Under the pieces are notes generated by a model that was given only the letters and a program-made list of their open reading frames with translations, was not told the DNA's origin and searched no databases. The position numbers were made by a program, and so were the translations under genes. Shown here one piece after another: positions 46,048 through 54,827 of a DNA stretch of 64,000 nt; positions within the stretch are counted from its first letter, which is position 1, and the number at the start of each line of letters is the position of its first letter. The DNA is taken from positions 434,001 to 498,000 of the forward strand of contig NZ_FNVD01000001.1 of assembly GCF_900108275.1 (NCBI RefSeq), read 5' to 3'. This DNA is from Jhaorihella thermophila. GTDB taxonomy: Bacteria; Pseudomonadota; Alphaproteobacteria; Rhodobacterales; Rhodobacteraceae.

Positions 46048-47712
46048 TCAGGCCGCCCAGCCCCACTTGTAGTGATGATGCTCAAAGGCGATGTGCATGT
46101 CCGTGCCCACCAGGCCATCGCGGAAGTGACGATAAAGCGACCGCCAGTAGGGCTGGATCGTCACGCCCTCTTCCTGGATCAGCATCTCGCCCTTCTTGAC
46201 CACTTCGCGGCGCTTGTCGGCATCGGCGATGGCCAGCGCCTCTTCGAGGATCGCGTCGAATTCGGGGTTGGCCCAGCCGAATTCGTTCCATGCCTCGCCC
46301 GAACGATAGGCCAGCGCCCAGATCTGCACGCCCAGCGGGCGGTGGTTCCAGTTGGTCGAGCTGAAGGGATACTTCACCCAGTCGTTCCAGAAGGTCGAAC
46401 CGGGCAGCACCTTGCGCTTGACCTTGAAGCCCGCATCGCGCAGCTGCGCGGCCACCGCGTCGGTTGTGTTCTTGCGCCAGTCGTCGTCGATCGACACAAT
46501 TTCATGCTCGAAATCGGCCATGCCGGCCTCTTTCATCAGCGCCATCGCGCCCGCCGGATCGACCTTTTGCGGCGGCAGTTCGGCATATTCGGGATGCTTG
46601 GGCCCCACATGGTGGTTTTCGGCCGTCGTGCCGCGCCCGCCATAGCCCAGCTCCAGCAGCACGCTGTTGTCCACGGCCATCTGGATCGCCCGGCGCACGC
46701 GCTTGTCGGCATAGGGCTTGATCCCGTTTACCTCGGCCAACTGGTTGGGACGGACGACGATGGTGCTCATGGTCACCACCTCGGATTTCACCAGCCCCAG
46801 CCCGTCGAACACGTCGATGAACTCGCCCACGGATTCGTGGACCATGTCCACCTCTTCCGATTCCATCGCCGCCAGCCAGGACGAGGGGTCGGTGCCGTAG
46901 TCGGTATATTCGATCCGGTCCAGATAGGGGCCGCCATAAACCGCGGTGCCCCACCAGGTGTGGTTCTTGTTCAGCTCAAGCGTCGCCTTCACGCCGACCT
47001 CGAGCTCGGTCAGCAGATAAGGGCCGGTGCCCACGTTCTTGGTGAAATCCTCGGTCTGGAACGACTTGTGCACGATGGCGGAGGGATAATCCGACATGCC
47101 CGCGATCAGCGAGATGTCGGGCTTGGGCAGCATCAGCTTGACCGTGTGGCTGTCCACCACCTGAATCGCGCCGTCGATCGCCTTGCCGGTGTTCGGGTCC
47201 ACCAGCGTCGCCATGCGGCCGGCCATCGAGTTGCCCTCGACCGACTTGTCGCACCAGCCCTCGATGTTGCGGGCCACGTCCTCGGCGGTGAAGTCGTCGC
47301 CGTTGTTCCACTTCACCCCCTTGCGGACGTGCAGGGTGTATTCGGTGGCGTCGTCGTTGATCTCCCAGCCTTCCAGCAGCATGCCGCGGAACGTGCCGTC
47401 CGAGTTGTATTCGACGAGGTATTCCAGCGTTCCGCGCGTCTGGTTGCCCATCTCCGACCAGTCATAGGTGCGCGGATCCTTCAGCGGGCGCACGCTCATC
47501 TGCACGCGGATCGTGCCGCCCTTCTTGGGCGTGCTGGCGGCACGGGCGGGGGCGGCGAGCCCGATCATGCCATAGGCCGCCGTGGCGGTCACGCCCAGCA
47601 TGGTGGCGCGGGTCAGGAATTCACGGCGGCTCAGCTTGCCCTGCCGGTATTCCTCGGCGTGCATTCTTGCCGCCCAGTGCACCGGCTTGCCGTTTATTGT
47701 CTGGTGGTTCAT
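46048..47712 (-). CDS. ABC importer substrate-binding protein, family 5, Tat-exported
   Basis: 554 residues, SBP_bac_5 family (peptides, nickel, opines, glycosides). A 35-residue n-region leads to the Tat motif [15 protein letters not shown] and a cleavage region ending APARAA. Mature-domain blocks: [20 protein letters not shown] and [19 protein letters not shown] Tat signal is less common than Sec in this family and suggests folding before export. The ligand cannot be named from sequence. ATG 47712 has GGGAGAAG upstream. First gene of the operon with two permeases and the fused ATPase. Confidence 0.9.
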   Translation of the reverse strand: MNHQTINGKPVHWAARMHAEEYRQGKLSRREFLTRATMLGVTATAAYGMIGLAAPARAASTPKKGGTIRVQMSVRPLKDPRTYDWSEMGNQTRGTLEYLVEYNSDGTFRGMLLEGWEINDDATEYTLHVRKGVKWNNGDDFTAEDVARNIEGWCDKSVEGNSMAGRMATLVDPNTGKAIDGAIQVVDSHTVKLMLPKPDISLIAGMSDYPSAIVHKSFQTEDFTKNVGTGPYLLTELEVGVKATLELNKNHTWWGTAVYGGPYLDRIEYTDYGTDPSSWLAAMESEEVDMVHESVGEFIDVFDGLGLVKSEVVTMSTIVVRPNQLAEVNGIKPYADKRVRRAIQMAVDNSVLLELGYGGRGTTAENHHVGPKHPEYAELPPQKVDPAGAMALMKEAGMADFEHEIVSIDDDWRKNTTDAVAAQLRDAGFKVKRKVLPGSTFWNDWVKYPFSSTNWNHRPLGVQIWALAYRSGEAWNEFGWANPEFDAILEEALAIADADKRREVVKKGEMLIQEEGVTIQPYWRSLYRHFRDGLVGTDMHIAFEHHHYKWGWAA

Positions 47713-48038
47713 TTCCGTTCTTCTCCCTGTTGTCCGGATTTGTTTCAAAGGTGCGCTACAGCGCGCCGCGGCATCGTCTGATGCGACGCTTCGGGTCTGA
47801 AATTTCGATGGCGCAAATCCCCATGCGGGTATTCGGCACGACGAATGCGGCGGCGTCAATGTTTGGTTTCGTCGTTTTTCGGATCAATTGCGACATGGAC
47901 CTTGTAAAAAAGCGACAAGCCGCCGCCGGATTTTCAGAAGGAACAGGGCTGTTTGTCCGCATTCCGGCGGATCCGGTCGCCGCGCCGGTGTTTGCCCTCG
48001 TGATCCTCGCCGCGATTCGGTGCGACCGTCATCCGGCG
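47713..48038. other. 326-base gap upstream of the ABC operon
   Basis: No gene is supported. It should hold the ABC operon promoter on the minus strand and the miaA 3' end. Minus-strand TTGACG (47859-47854) and TTGATC (near 47887) are possible -35 elements, but neither has a convincing -10. The 47860-47935 part is AT-rich. No clear operator or riboswitch was seen. Confidence 0.5.
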
Positions 48039-48914
48039 CTATTGGTCCGGGCGAATCCGGTGCCAGTCCTTCATCCGGGCGCGAAACCAGGTGCGCTGCC
48101 GCTTGGCGAATTGCCGGGTGGCGATGGTGGCGCGCGCGCGGGCCTCGTCCAGCGTGATTTCGCCGCGCAGATGGGCCATGAGTTCCGGCACGCCGATCGC
48201 CTTGCATGATGGCAGGGCGGGATCGTACCGGTCGCGCATCGCGGCGACCTCGTCCAGCGCGCCCTGCTCCAGCATCAGGTCGAACCGGCGGGCGATCCGG
48301 TCCAGCAGCCAGTCCTTGGGCGCGTCGAACAGGATCGGCACGGCCCGCTCCAGCGGCAAGAGCGGCGGGGGCGTGGCGTCCTGCCAGTCGGCCAGCGGAC
48401 GGCCGGTCGCGGCCTGCACCTCCCAGGCCCGCTGGACCCGCGCGCGGTTGCGCCGGTCGATCCGGGCGGCCGTCCGCGCGTCGAGCTGGGCCAGCATGTC
48501 CTCGAGTGGCATCTCGTCGGCGCGGGCGCGGATCTCGGGCGGGGTGGGGGGGATGTCGGCCATGCCTTCGGTCAGCGCCATGAAGTAAAGCCCGGTGCCA
48601 CCGACGATGATCGGCCTTTCGGGGCCCTCCAGCAGCGGGGTCACCTCGCGCAGCCAGTGGCCGGCGGAATAGGGCGCGTCAAAGGCGACATGCCCATAAA
48701 GCTGGTGCGGCGCCTGCGCCTCTTCCTGCGGCGAAGGGCGCGCGGTGACGACCCGCCAGCAGTCATAGACCTGGCTGGCGTCGGCATTGACGATCACGCC
48801 GCCCCGGTCGCGGGCGATCCGCAAGGCCAGCGCGGACTTGCCCGAGGCGGTCGGCCCCGCGATCAGAACCGGACGGTCCGGCCGTATCTCGGGGAGGTGG
48901 TCGAAGGCGGCCAT
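48039..48914 (-). CDS. miaA: tRNA dimethylallyltransferase
   Basis: 291 residues. Adds a dimethylallyl group to A37 of tRNAs that read UNN codons. P-loop GPTASGKS (20-27), the substrate motif [30 protein letters not shown] and the C-terminal [10 protein letters not shown] are all present. ATG 48914 gives a family-like N-terminus ([20 protein letters not shown]), although its ribosome-binding site is weak; an ATG at 48964 would add 17 residues. Divergent from pyrH. Confidence 0.93.
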   Translation of the reverse strand: MAAFDHLPEIRPDRPVLIAGPTASGKSALALRIARDRGGVIVNADASQVYDCWRVVTARPSPQEEAQAPHQLYGHVAFDAPYSAGHWLREVTPLLEGPERPIIVGGTGLYFMALTEGMADIPPTPPEIRARADEMPLEDMLAQLDARTAARIDRRNRARVQRAWEVQAATGRPLADWQDATPPPLLPLERAVPILFDAPKDWLLDRIARRFDLMLEQGALDEVAAMRDRYDPALPSCKAIGVPELMAHLRGEITLDEARARATIATRQFAKRQRTWFRARMKDWHRIRPDQ

Positions 48915-49043
48915 CGGCGGGTACCCGAAACTGTGAAAATCCTGCCCGAAACCCTGCCCGATCATGCGGATGGTGCATTGAACATGGGCGCGGATTGCTC
49001 CATTTTGCGCCGAGCCTAACCCCGTCCCTTCCCGGAGTGCAAT

Positions 49044-49790
49044 ATGGACGTGTCCACAGAGACCGACAACCAACCGCCTGCAACCACTTACAAACGCGTG
49101 ATGCTCAAGATCTCGGGCGAGGCCCTGATGGGCGACCAGGGATTCGGCCTGCACCCGCCCACCGTCCAGCGCATCGCGCGCGAGGTGAAATCGGTGCACG
49201 ACCTTGGCGTCGAAATCTGCATGGTGATCGGCGGCGGCAACATCTTTCGCGGCCTTTCCGGTTCGGCTCAGGGGATGGAGCGCACCACGGCCGATTACAT
49301 GGGGATGCTGGCGACCGTGATGAACGCGCTGGCGATGCAGTCGGCGCTCGAGGATCTGGGGGTGTTCACCCGGGTCATCAGCGCGATCCGCATGGACGAA
49401 GTGTGCGAGCCCTACATTCGCCGCCGCGCGGTGCGGCATCTGGAAAAGAAGCGGGTCTGCATCTTTGCCGCCGGCACCGGCAACCCCTATTTCACCACCG
49501 ACACCGCCGCGACCCTGCGCGCCTCCGAGATGAAATGCGAGGCGATCTTCAAGGGGACCAAGGTGGACGGCGTCTATGACAAGGATCCCGCCCGGCACGC
49601 CGACGCCAAGCGCTACGACCATGTGACGTTCGACGATGTGCTGGCCAGGCGGCTGGGGGTGATGGACGCCTCTGCCATCGCTCTGGCGCGCGACAACAAC
49701 CTGCCGATCATCGTCTTTTCGCTGGACGAACCCGGCGGGTTCCGCGGCATCCTTGCGGGCCGGGGCACCTATACAAAGGTGGAAGGCTGA
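49044..49790 (+). CDS. pyrH: UMP kinase
   Basis: 248 residues, amino acid kinase family. Phosphorylates UMP to UDP. Motifs [37 protein letters not shown] and [11 protein letters not shown] are typical. First gene of the pyrH-frr-uppS-cdsA-dxr-rseP run. A weak TTGAAC/CATTTT promoter (48978-48983, 49001-49006) lies upstream. Confidence 0.97.
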   Translation: MDVSTETDNQPPATTYKRVMLKISGEALMGDQGFGLHPPTVQRIAREVKSVHDLGVEICMVIGGGNIFRGLSGSAQGMERTTADYMGMLATVMNALAMQSALEDLGVFTRVISAIRMDEVCEPYIRRRAVRHLEKKRVCIFAAGTGNPYFTTDTAATLRASEMKCEAIFKGTKVDGVYDKDPARHADAKRYDHVTFDDVLARRLGVMDASAIALARDNNLPIIVFSLDEPGGFRGILAGRGTYTKVEG

Positions 49791-49856
49791 CGCTATAGGT
49801 GAACCCGGACCGCCACGGGCGGAGAAACGACAACCCCAAGCGGGAGCAGAAGAACG

Positions 49857-50420
49857 ATGTCATCCGAAGAATTCGAGCTGGACCTTGACGACCTGAAACG
49901 CCGTATGGAGGGCGCGCTGAGCGCGCTGCGCACGGAATTTGCCTCGCTTCGGACCGGGCGGGCCAGCGCGTCGATGCTGGAGCCGGTTCAGGTCGAAGCC
50001 TATGGCCAGATGACCCCGATCAACCAGGTCGGCACGATCAACGTCCCCGAGCCGCGCATGGTGACGATCAACGTCTGGGACAAGTCGCTCGTGAACAAGG
50101 TCGAAAAGGCGATCATGGAATCGGGCCTTGGCATCAACCCCCAGACCAACGGCACGATCATCATGCTGCCGATCCCCGAACTGAACGAGGAACGCCGCCG
50201 CGAGCTCAGCAAGGTTGCCGGCCAGTATGCCGAACAGGCCCGCGTGGCGATCCGCAACGTGCGCCATCACGGCATGGACCAGATCAAGAAGCACAAGGAC
50301 GGCATGAGCGAGGACGATCAGCGGTTCTGGCAGGACGCCGTGCAGGAACTGACCGACCAGATGATCAAGGCGGTGGACGAGGCGCTGGAGCACAAGCAGG
50401 CCGAGATCATGCAGGTCTGA
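49857..50420 (+). CDS. frr: Ribosome recycling factor
   Basis: 187 residues. Splits post-termination ribosomes together with EF-G. The helical domain I and the hinge are clear: [52 protein letters not shown] and [16 protein letters not shown] 49857 has GGGAGCAGAAG upstream. It lies 66 bases after pyrH, the usual pairing. Confidence 0.97.
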   Translation: MSSEEFELDLDDLKRRMEGALSALRTEFASLRTGRASASMLEPVQVEAYGQMTPINQVGTINVPEPRMVTINVWDKSLVNKVEKAIMESGLGINPQTNGTIIMLPIPELNEERRRELSKVAGQYAEQARVAIRNVRHHGMDQIKKHKDGMSEDDQRFWQDAVQELTDQMIKAVDEALEHKQAEIMQV

Positions 50421-50427
50421 CCGGGGC

Positions 50428-51162
50428 ATGCCGCGCGACCGAGACAACGAAGCGCTGCCGGCGGGGCCGCGCCATGTCGCCATCATCATGGACGGCAACG
50501 GCCGTTGGGCGCAGGCCCGCGGCCGGCCGCGCCTGTTCGGCCATCACGCCGGCGCTCGGCGCGTGCGCGAAGTGGTCGAGGCCTGCCCCGATCTGGGGAT
50601 CAAGTATCTGACCATCTTTGCCTTTTCGACCGAGAACTGGAAGCGCACCCAGGTCGAGGTGGCCGGCCTGATGAGCCTGTTTCGCCGCTACATTACCAAG
50701 GAGATGCGCGCGCTGAAGGAACGCGGCGTGCGGGTGCGGTTCATCGGCGACCGGGTGCGGCTGGACCCCAAGCTGATCGGCCTGATGAACCAGCTTGAGC
50801 AGGAAACCGCGCAGAACGACCTGGTGCACCTGACCATCGCCATCAATTACGGCGGCCGGGACGAGGTGGCCCGCGCCACGCGGCGGCTGGCGCAGGACGT
50901 GGCCGAAGGCAAGCTGCGCCCCGAGGACGTGGACGAGGAAACCCTGCCGCGTTACCTCGACACTTGCGTGCTGCCCGACCCGGACCTGGTGATCCGCACC
51001 AGTGGCGAGGCGCGGATTTCCAATTTCCTGCTGTGGCAGTCGGCCTATGCCGAGTATGAATTCGTGGATACACTCTGGCCCGACTTCACGGCCGAAGAAC
51101 TGGCCCGGCTGTGCCGGAACTACGGCGCGCGCGAGCGTCGCTTTGGAGCGGTCAAGGCATGA
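50428..51162 (+). CDS. uppS: Undecaprenyl diphosphate synthase
   Basis: 244 residues, cis-prenyltransferase that makes the C55 lipid carrier for peptidoglycan and other envelope glycans. The catalytic Asp is in IIMDGNGRWA (Asp22), followed by GHHAGARRVREVV, FAFSTENWKR and the C-terminal RTSGEARISNFLLWQSAYAE. Seven bases after frr; four-base overlap with cdsA. Confidence 0.96.
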   Translation: MPRDRDNEALPAGPRHVAIIMDGNGRWAQARGRPRLFGHHAGARRVREVVEACPDLGIKYLTIFAFSTENWKRTQVEVAGLMSLFRRYITKEMRALKERGVRVRFIGDRVRLDPKLIGLMNQLEQETAQNDLVHLTIAINYGGRDEVARATRRLAQDVAEGKLRPEDVDEETLPRYLDTCVLPDPDLVIRTSGEARISNFLLWQSAYAEYEFVDTLWPDFTAEELARLCRNYGARERRFGAVKA

Positions 51163-51950
51163 GCGCGCAGGGACGGTGGTCGGATCTTTCGGCGCGGCTG
51201 GTGTCATCCCTGGTCATGGTGTCTGTCGCTCTGGCCGCGCTGTGGATCGGGGGCGCGGTATGGCAGGCCTTCATCGCGCTGATCTGCGCGGCGATGGTCT
51301 ATGAAATGGCCCGGATGGTCGCGCCCGATGCGACCGCGGTCGCTTGGCTCTGCGCGGCTCTCGCGATCGTGGTGATCTATCCGACGACACTGTGGCCACC
51401 GGCGATCGTGTTGCCATCGCTTCTGGTGCCGGGGCTTGCCGGCGCGGCGCTGTTGCCGGGATATCGGCGTCTCTTTCTGGCCTATGCGGCCTGGATCGCG
51501 CTCGCCGGGTTCGCGTTCATCACGATCCGGGCCGAATTGGGCATGACCGGCATGCTGTGGCTGATCTGCGTCGTGATCGCGACCGATGTCGCGGGCTATT
51601 TCGCGGGCAAGGCGATCGGCGGGCCGAAATTCTGGCCACGCGTGAGTCCCAAGAAGACCTGGTCCGGCACCGCCGCAGGGTGGATCGCCGCGGCGCTGGT
51701 CGGGGCGGGGTTCGTGGCCGTGGCGGGGTTTGACGGCTGGACGGTTCCACTGTCGGTGCTGGCCGCGTTTGCATCGCAGGCGGGCGACATCGCGGAAAGC
51801 CGGGTCAAGCGCCGGCTCGGTGTCAAGGATTCGTCCAATCTCATTCCGGGCCACGGCGGGTTCCTTGACCGGTTCGACGGAATGATCGGGGCAGGTGTCC
51901 TGATTCTGCTGGGCGGTTGGGCGACGGGGCTTTTGCCGGGGATTTTCTGA
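51159..51950 (+). CDS. cdsA: Phosphatidate cytidylyltransferase
   Basis: 263 residues, integral membrane enzyme that makes CDP-diacylglycerol for phospholipids. About seven or eight hydrophobic helices and the family signature near the C-terminus: SRVKRRLGVKDSSNLIPGHG then GFLDRFDGMI. Also VSPKKTWSGT in the catalytic loop. ATGA overlap with uppS, and its stop base is shared with the dxr start. Confidence 0.95.
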   Translation: MSAQGRWSDLSARLVSSLVMVSVALAALWIGGAVWQAFIALICAAMVYEMARMVAPDATAVAWLCAALAIVVIYPTTLWPPAIVLPSLLVPGLAGAALLPGYRRLFLAYAAWIALAGFAFITIRAELGMTGMLWLICVVIATDVAGYFAGKAIGGPKFWPRVSPKKTWSGTAAGWIAAALVGAGFVAVAGFDGWTVPLSVLAAFASQAGDIAESRVKRRLGVKDSSNLIPGHGGFLDRFDGMIGAGVLILLGGWATGLLPGIF

Positions 51951-53122
51951 TGCGCAAGGTAACCATCCTGGGCGCCACCGGCTCGATCGGGCAGAACACC
52001 ATCGACCTGATCCGGCGCGACGCGGGAGCTTATGACGTGGTGGCCCTGACCGGAGGGGCGAATATCGCGAGGCTGGCGGCCGATGCCCGCGCCTTGGGGG
52101 CCGACATTGCGGTGACCGCGCATGAGGACCGGCTGGACGATCTGCGCGACGCGCTGGCTGGATCGGGGGTGGAGGCTGCGGCGGGCGCGAAGGCGATCCG
52201 CGAGGCGGCCGCGCGCCCGGCCGACTGGGTGATGTCCGCCATCGTCGGCGCGGCCGGGCTTGCGCCTGGGCTGGCGGCGCTGGAGCAGGGGGCGACGCTG
52301 GCGTTGGCCAACAAGGAGACGCTGGTCTGTGCCGGGGCGCTGGTGCTGGACACCGCCCGCCGCCATGGCGCGCGCCTGCTGCCGGTTGACAGCGAACATT
52401 CCGCCGTCTTTCAGGCGCTGGTCGGCGAGGATATGGACTCCGTGGAGCGGATCATCATCACCGCCTCGGGCGGTGCTTTCCGCGACTGGCCGCTGGAGCG
52501 TCTGCGCCATGCCACGGTGGCCGAGGCGTCGGCCCACCCCAACTGGGACATGGGGCAGAGAATCACCATAGATAGCGCATCCATGTTCAACAAGGCGCTG
52601 GAACTGATTGAAACACGGGAATATTTCGGAATCGATCCCGACCGGATCGAGGTTCTGGTCCACCCTGAATCGCTGGTTCACGCGCTGGTGGGGTTCCGCG
52701 ACGGGGCGCTGATGGCGCATGTGGGCGCGCCGGACATGCGCCACGCGATCGGCTATGCGCTGCACTGGCCGGAACGGCGCGATTTGCCGGTGGCGCGGCT
52801 GGATCTGGCGCAGGTGGGGCAGCTTAATTTCCGCGCGCCGGACGATGCGCGCTATCCCGCGCTGCGGCTGGCGCGGCAGGTGTTGGCGCGCGGCGGGCTG
52901 ATGGGCGCGGCCTTCAACGCGGCCAAGGAACGGGCGCTGGATCACTTCATCGCGGGTCGGATCGGATTTCTCGACATGGCCGAGGTGGTCGAGGAGGTTC
53001 TCGCCCGGATGGAGGCCCGAAGCGGTCTCATTGATGCCGCAATGACTCTTGATAACGTGTTGGAAACCGACCATCTCGCAAGGGCAGGTGCCGATGACGT
53101 GGTGGCAGAGCGGGCAGGGTAG
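51950..53122 (+). CDS. dxr: 1-deoxy-D-xylulose 5-phosphate reductoisomerase
   Basis: 390 residues. Second step of the MEP isoprenoid pathway, which feeds UppS. NADPH-binding ILGATGSIGQNT, metal and substrate sites in LPVDSEHSAVFQAL, TASGGAFRDW and the HPNWDMGQRITIDSASMFNK block. One-base overlap with cdsA. The C-terminal region (GRIGFLDMAEVVEEVL) is complete. Confidence 0.96.
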   Translation: MRKVTILGATGSIGQNTIDLIRRDAGAYDVVALTGGANIARLAADARALGADIAVTAHEDRLDDLRDALAGSGVEAAAGAKAIREAAARPADWVMSAIVGAAGLAPGLAALEQGATLALANKETLVCAGALVLDTARRHGARLLPVDSEHSAVFQALVGEDMDSVERIIITASGGAFRDWPLERLRHATVAEASAHPNWDMGQRITIDSASMFNKALELIETREYFGIDPDRIEVLVHPESLVHALVGFRDGALMAHVGAPDMRHAIGYALHWPERRDLPVARLDLAQVGQLNFRAPDDARYPALRLARQVLARGGLMGAAFNAAKERALDHFIAGRIGFLDMAEVVEEVLARMEARSGLIDAAMTLDNVLETDHLARAGADDVVAERAG

Positions 53123-53128
53123 AGCGTT

Positions 53129-54481
53129 TTGGACATTGTTTCACTGATACCCCAGACCGGGGGGCTGATCTGGACGATTGCCGCTTTCGTGGTGGCGCTT
53201 TCGATCATCGTGGCAGTGCATGAATACGGCCACTACATCGTGGGCCGCTGGTCCGGCATCAAGGCCGAGGTGTTCTCGATCGGTTTCGGCCCGGTGCTGT
53301 GGAGCCGGACGGACCGCCACGGCACGCGATGGCAGATCGCCGCACTGCCGTTCGGGGGGTATGTGAAGTTCCTGGGCGATGCCAACGCGGCCTCGAGCCC
53401 CGACAGCAAGGCGATTGCCGAGATCTGGAAGGAAAACCCCGACGAGCTGCGCCACACCATGCAGGGCGCGCCGCTGTGGGCACGGACGGCGACCGTGGCG
53501 GCGGGGCCGGTGTTCAACTTCATCCTGTCGATCGTGATCTTTGCCGGCGTCTTCATGGTGCGCGGGGTCGCCACCGAGCCGCTGACGGTGGGAGAGATCG
53601 TGCCGATGCCGCAGGCCGGTTACGAACTGCGGGTCGGGGATGAAATACTCGGGATCGAGGGCGTGCCCACGCCGTCCTTTTCCGATCCGAAAGCCTGGAA
53701 AGCCTTTACCGACGGCATCCCGAAGAAGCCGGTTCTCGACTACCGGGTGCGCCGGGACGGTCACGAGCTGACGGTCAAGGGGCCGTATCTGTTTCCGCCC
53801 TATGTCCAGCAGGTCGTGCCGCGCAGCGCGGCGATGGACAGCGGGCTGCGGCCCGGCGACCTGATCCTGGCGGTGGACGGCCGGCCGATCTTTGCCTTCG
53901 ACCAGATCAAGGAAGTGGTCGAGACGTCCGACGGCAAGCCGATGCTGCTGGATGTGTGGCGCGACGGAAAGACGTTGCGGTTCACCCTGACCCCGCGCCG
54001 CACGGATGAACCGCTGCCCGATGGCGGGTTCCAGACGGTCTGGCGCATTGGCGTGGTCGGGGGCATGGCGATCACCCCGGCGACGGAAATGGCCGGCCCG
54101 ATCGAGGCGCTGATCGCCGGCGTGGCGCAGACCTGGACCATCATCACCGGGTCGCTGTCGGGGCTGTGGCACATGATCACCGGCGCGATCAGCACCTGCA
54201 ACATCTCGGGGCCCATAGGCATCGCCGAAACCTCGGGCGCGATGGCCAGCCAAGGCGCGCAGAGCTTCGTGTGGTTCATCGCCGTGCTTTCGGCGGCGGT
54301 GGGGCTGCTGAACCTGTTTCCCATCCCTGCGCTGGATGGCGGCCACCTGCTGTTCTATGCCTACGAGGCCGTCACGGGCAAACCGCCCAGCGATGCGGCG
54401 CTGCGGGTGCTTATGGCGATCGGCATCGCCCTGATCCTGTCGCTGATGGTGTTCTCGCTGGGCAACGACCTGTTCTGCTGA
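53129..54481 (+). CDS. rseP: Site-2 protease RseP
   Basis: 450 residues from the TTG at 53129. Intramembrane zinc protease that cuts anti-sigma factors after a first cleavage. HEYGH at 31-35, PDZ region in the middle (RSAAMDSGLRPGDLILAVDG) and the second metal motif FPIPALDGGHLLFYAYEAVTGK near the C-terminus. A second PDZ is seen less clearly, upstream at VGDEILGIEGVPTP. Start TTG is set by the dxr stop six bases upstream and AGGG nine bases before it; no other start gives the first helix. Confidence 0.93.
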   Translation: MDIVSLIPQTGGLIWTIAAFVVALSIIVAVHEYGHYIVGRWSGIKAEVFSIGFGPVLWSRTDRHGTRWQIAALPFGGYVKFLGDANAASSPDSKAIAEIWKENPDELRHTMQGAPLWARTATVAAGPVFNFILSIVIFAGVFMVRGVATEPLTVGEIVPMPQAGYELRVGDEILGIEGVPTPSFSDPKAWKAFTDGIPKKPVLDYRVRRDGHELTVKGPYLFPPYVQQVVPRSAAMDSGLRPGDLILAVDGRPIFAFDQIKEVVETSDGKPMLLDVWRDGKTLRFTLTPRRTDEPLPDGGFQTVWRIGVVGGMAITPATEMAGPIEALIAGVAQTWTIITGSLSGLWHMITGAISTCNISGPIGIAETSGAMASQGAQSFVWFIAVLSAAVGLLNLFPIPALDGGHLLFYAYEAVTGKPPSDAALRVLMAIGIALILSLMVFSLGNDLFC

Positions 54482-54573
54482 GTGCCCGCAAAGTTTCGTG
54501 TCTCTGCCCGGTTTCCGCCACAATTCCCGTCCAAGCTGGAGCCAAACGAGGGCAGTCGGGAAAGGACAGGGAC

Positions 54574-54699
54574 ATGCACGCGCTGGAACATTCATACCGT
54601 GGTCTCAGCCTGCTGGTGGCGATCAACTGGGATCGGATCCTGTTCGTCGGTGCCATCGCCGCCGGTCTTCTGGCCGGGGCATATTTGGGCGGCCTCTGA
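54574..54699 (+). CDS. Small membrane protein between rseP and bamA
   Basis: 41 residues, starting MHALEHSYRGLSLLVAINWD and ending with a membrane helix (ILFVGAIAAGLLAGAYLGGL). An AGG-rich stretch precedes ATG 54574. A strong terminator follows 18 bases after its stop, which marks it as the last gene of the rseP transcription unit or a unit of its own. I do not know its function; related short proteins may exist in other Rhodobacteraceae. Its small size makes chance a real alternative. Confidence 0.65.
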   Translation: MHALEHSYRGLSLLVAINWDRILFVGAIAAGLLAGAYLGGL

Positions 54700-54717
54700 T
54701 TCCCCGTCGCAAGGCAC

Positions 54718-54765
54718 CGGGGCCCGCGTGGCAGGCTTTTGCCGCACGCGGGCCCCGTTCGTTTT
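54718..54765 (+). terminator. Rho-independent terminator upstream of bamA
   Basis: A perfect 13-bp stem (54718-54730 with 54745-54757), capped by an inner GGC/GCC stem with a TTTT loop, is followed by TTCGTTTT. This is the strongest intrinsic terminator seen in the window and separates the rseP unit from bamA. Confidence 0.92.
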
Positions 54766-54792
54766 GACAAGGCCGGACAATCCCGATACTCA
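54764..54792 (+). promoter_or_regulatory. Likely bamA promoter
   Basis: TTGACA (54764-54769) starts within the tail of the terminator. Possible -10 elements are GATACT (54785-54790, 15-bp spacer) or TACTCA (54787-54792, 17-bp spacer). The bamA ATG is at 54828. Confidence 0.55.
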
Positions 54793-54827
54793 ACGTCAAA
54801 CCTCTGCTGAAAGTCGGGTTCGGAACG

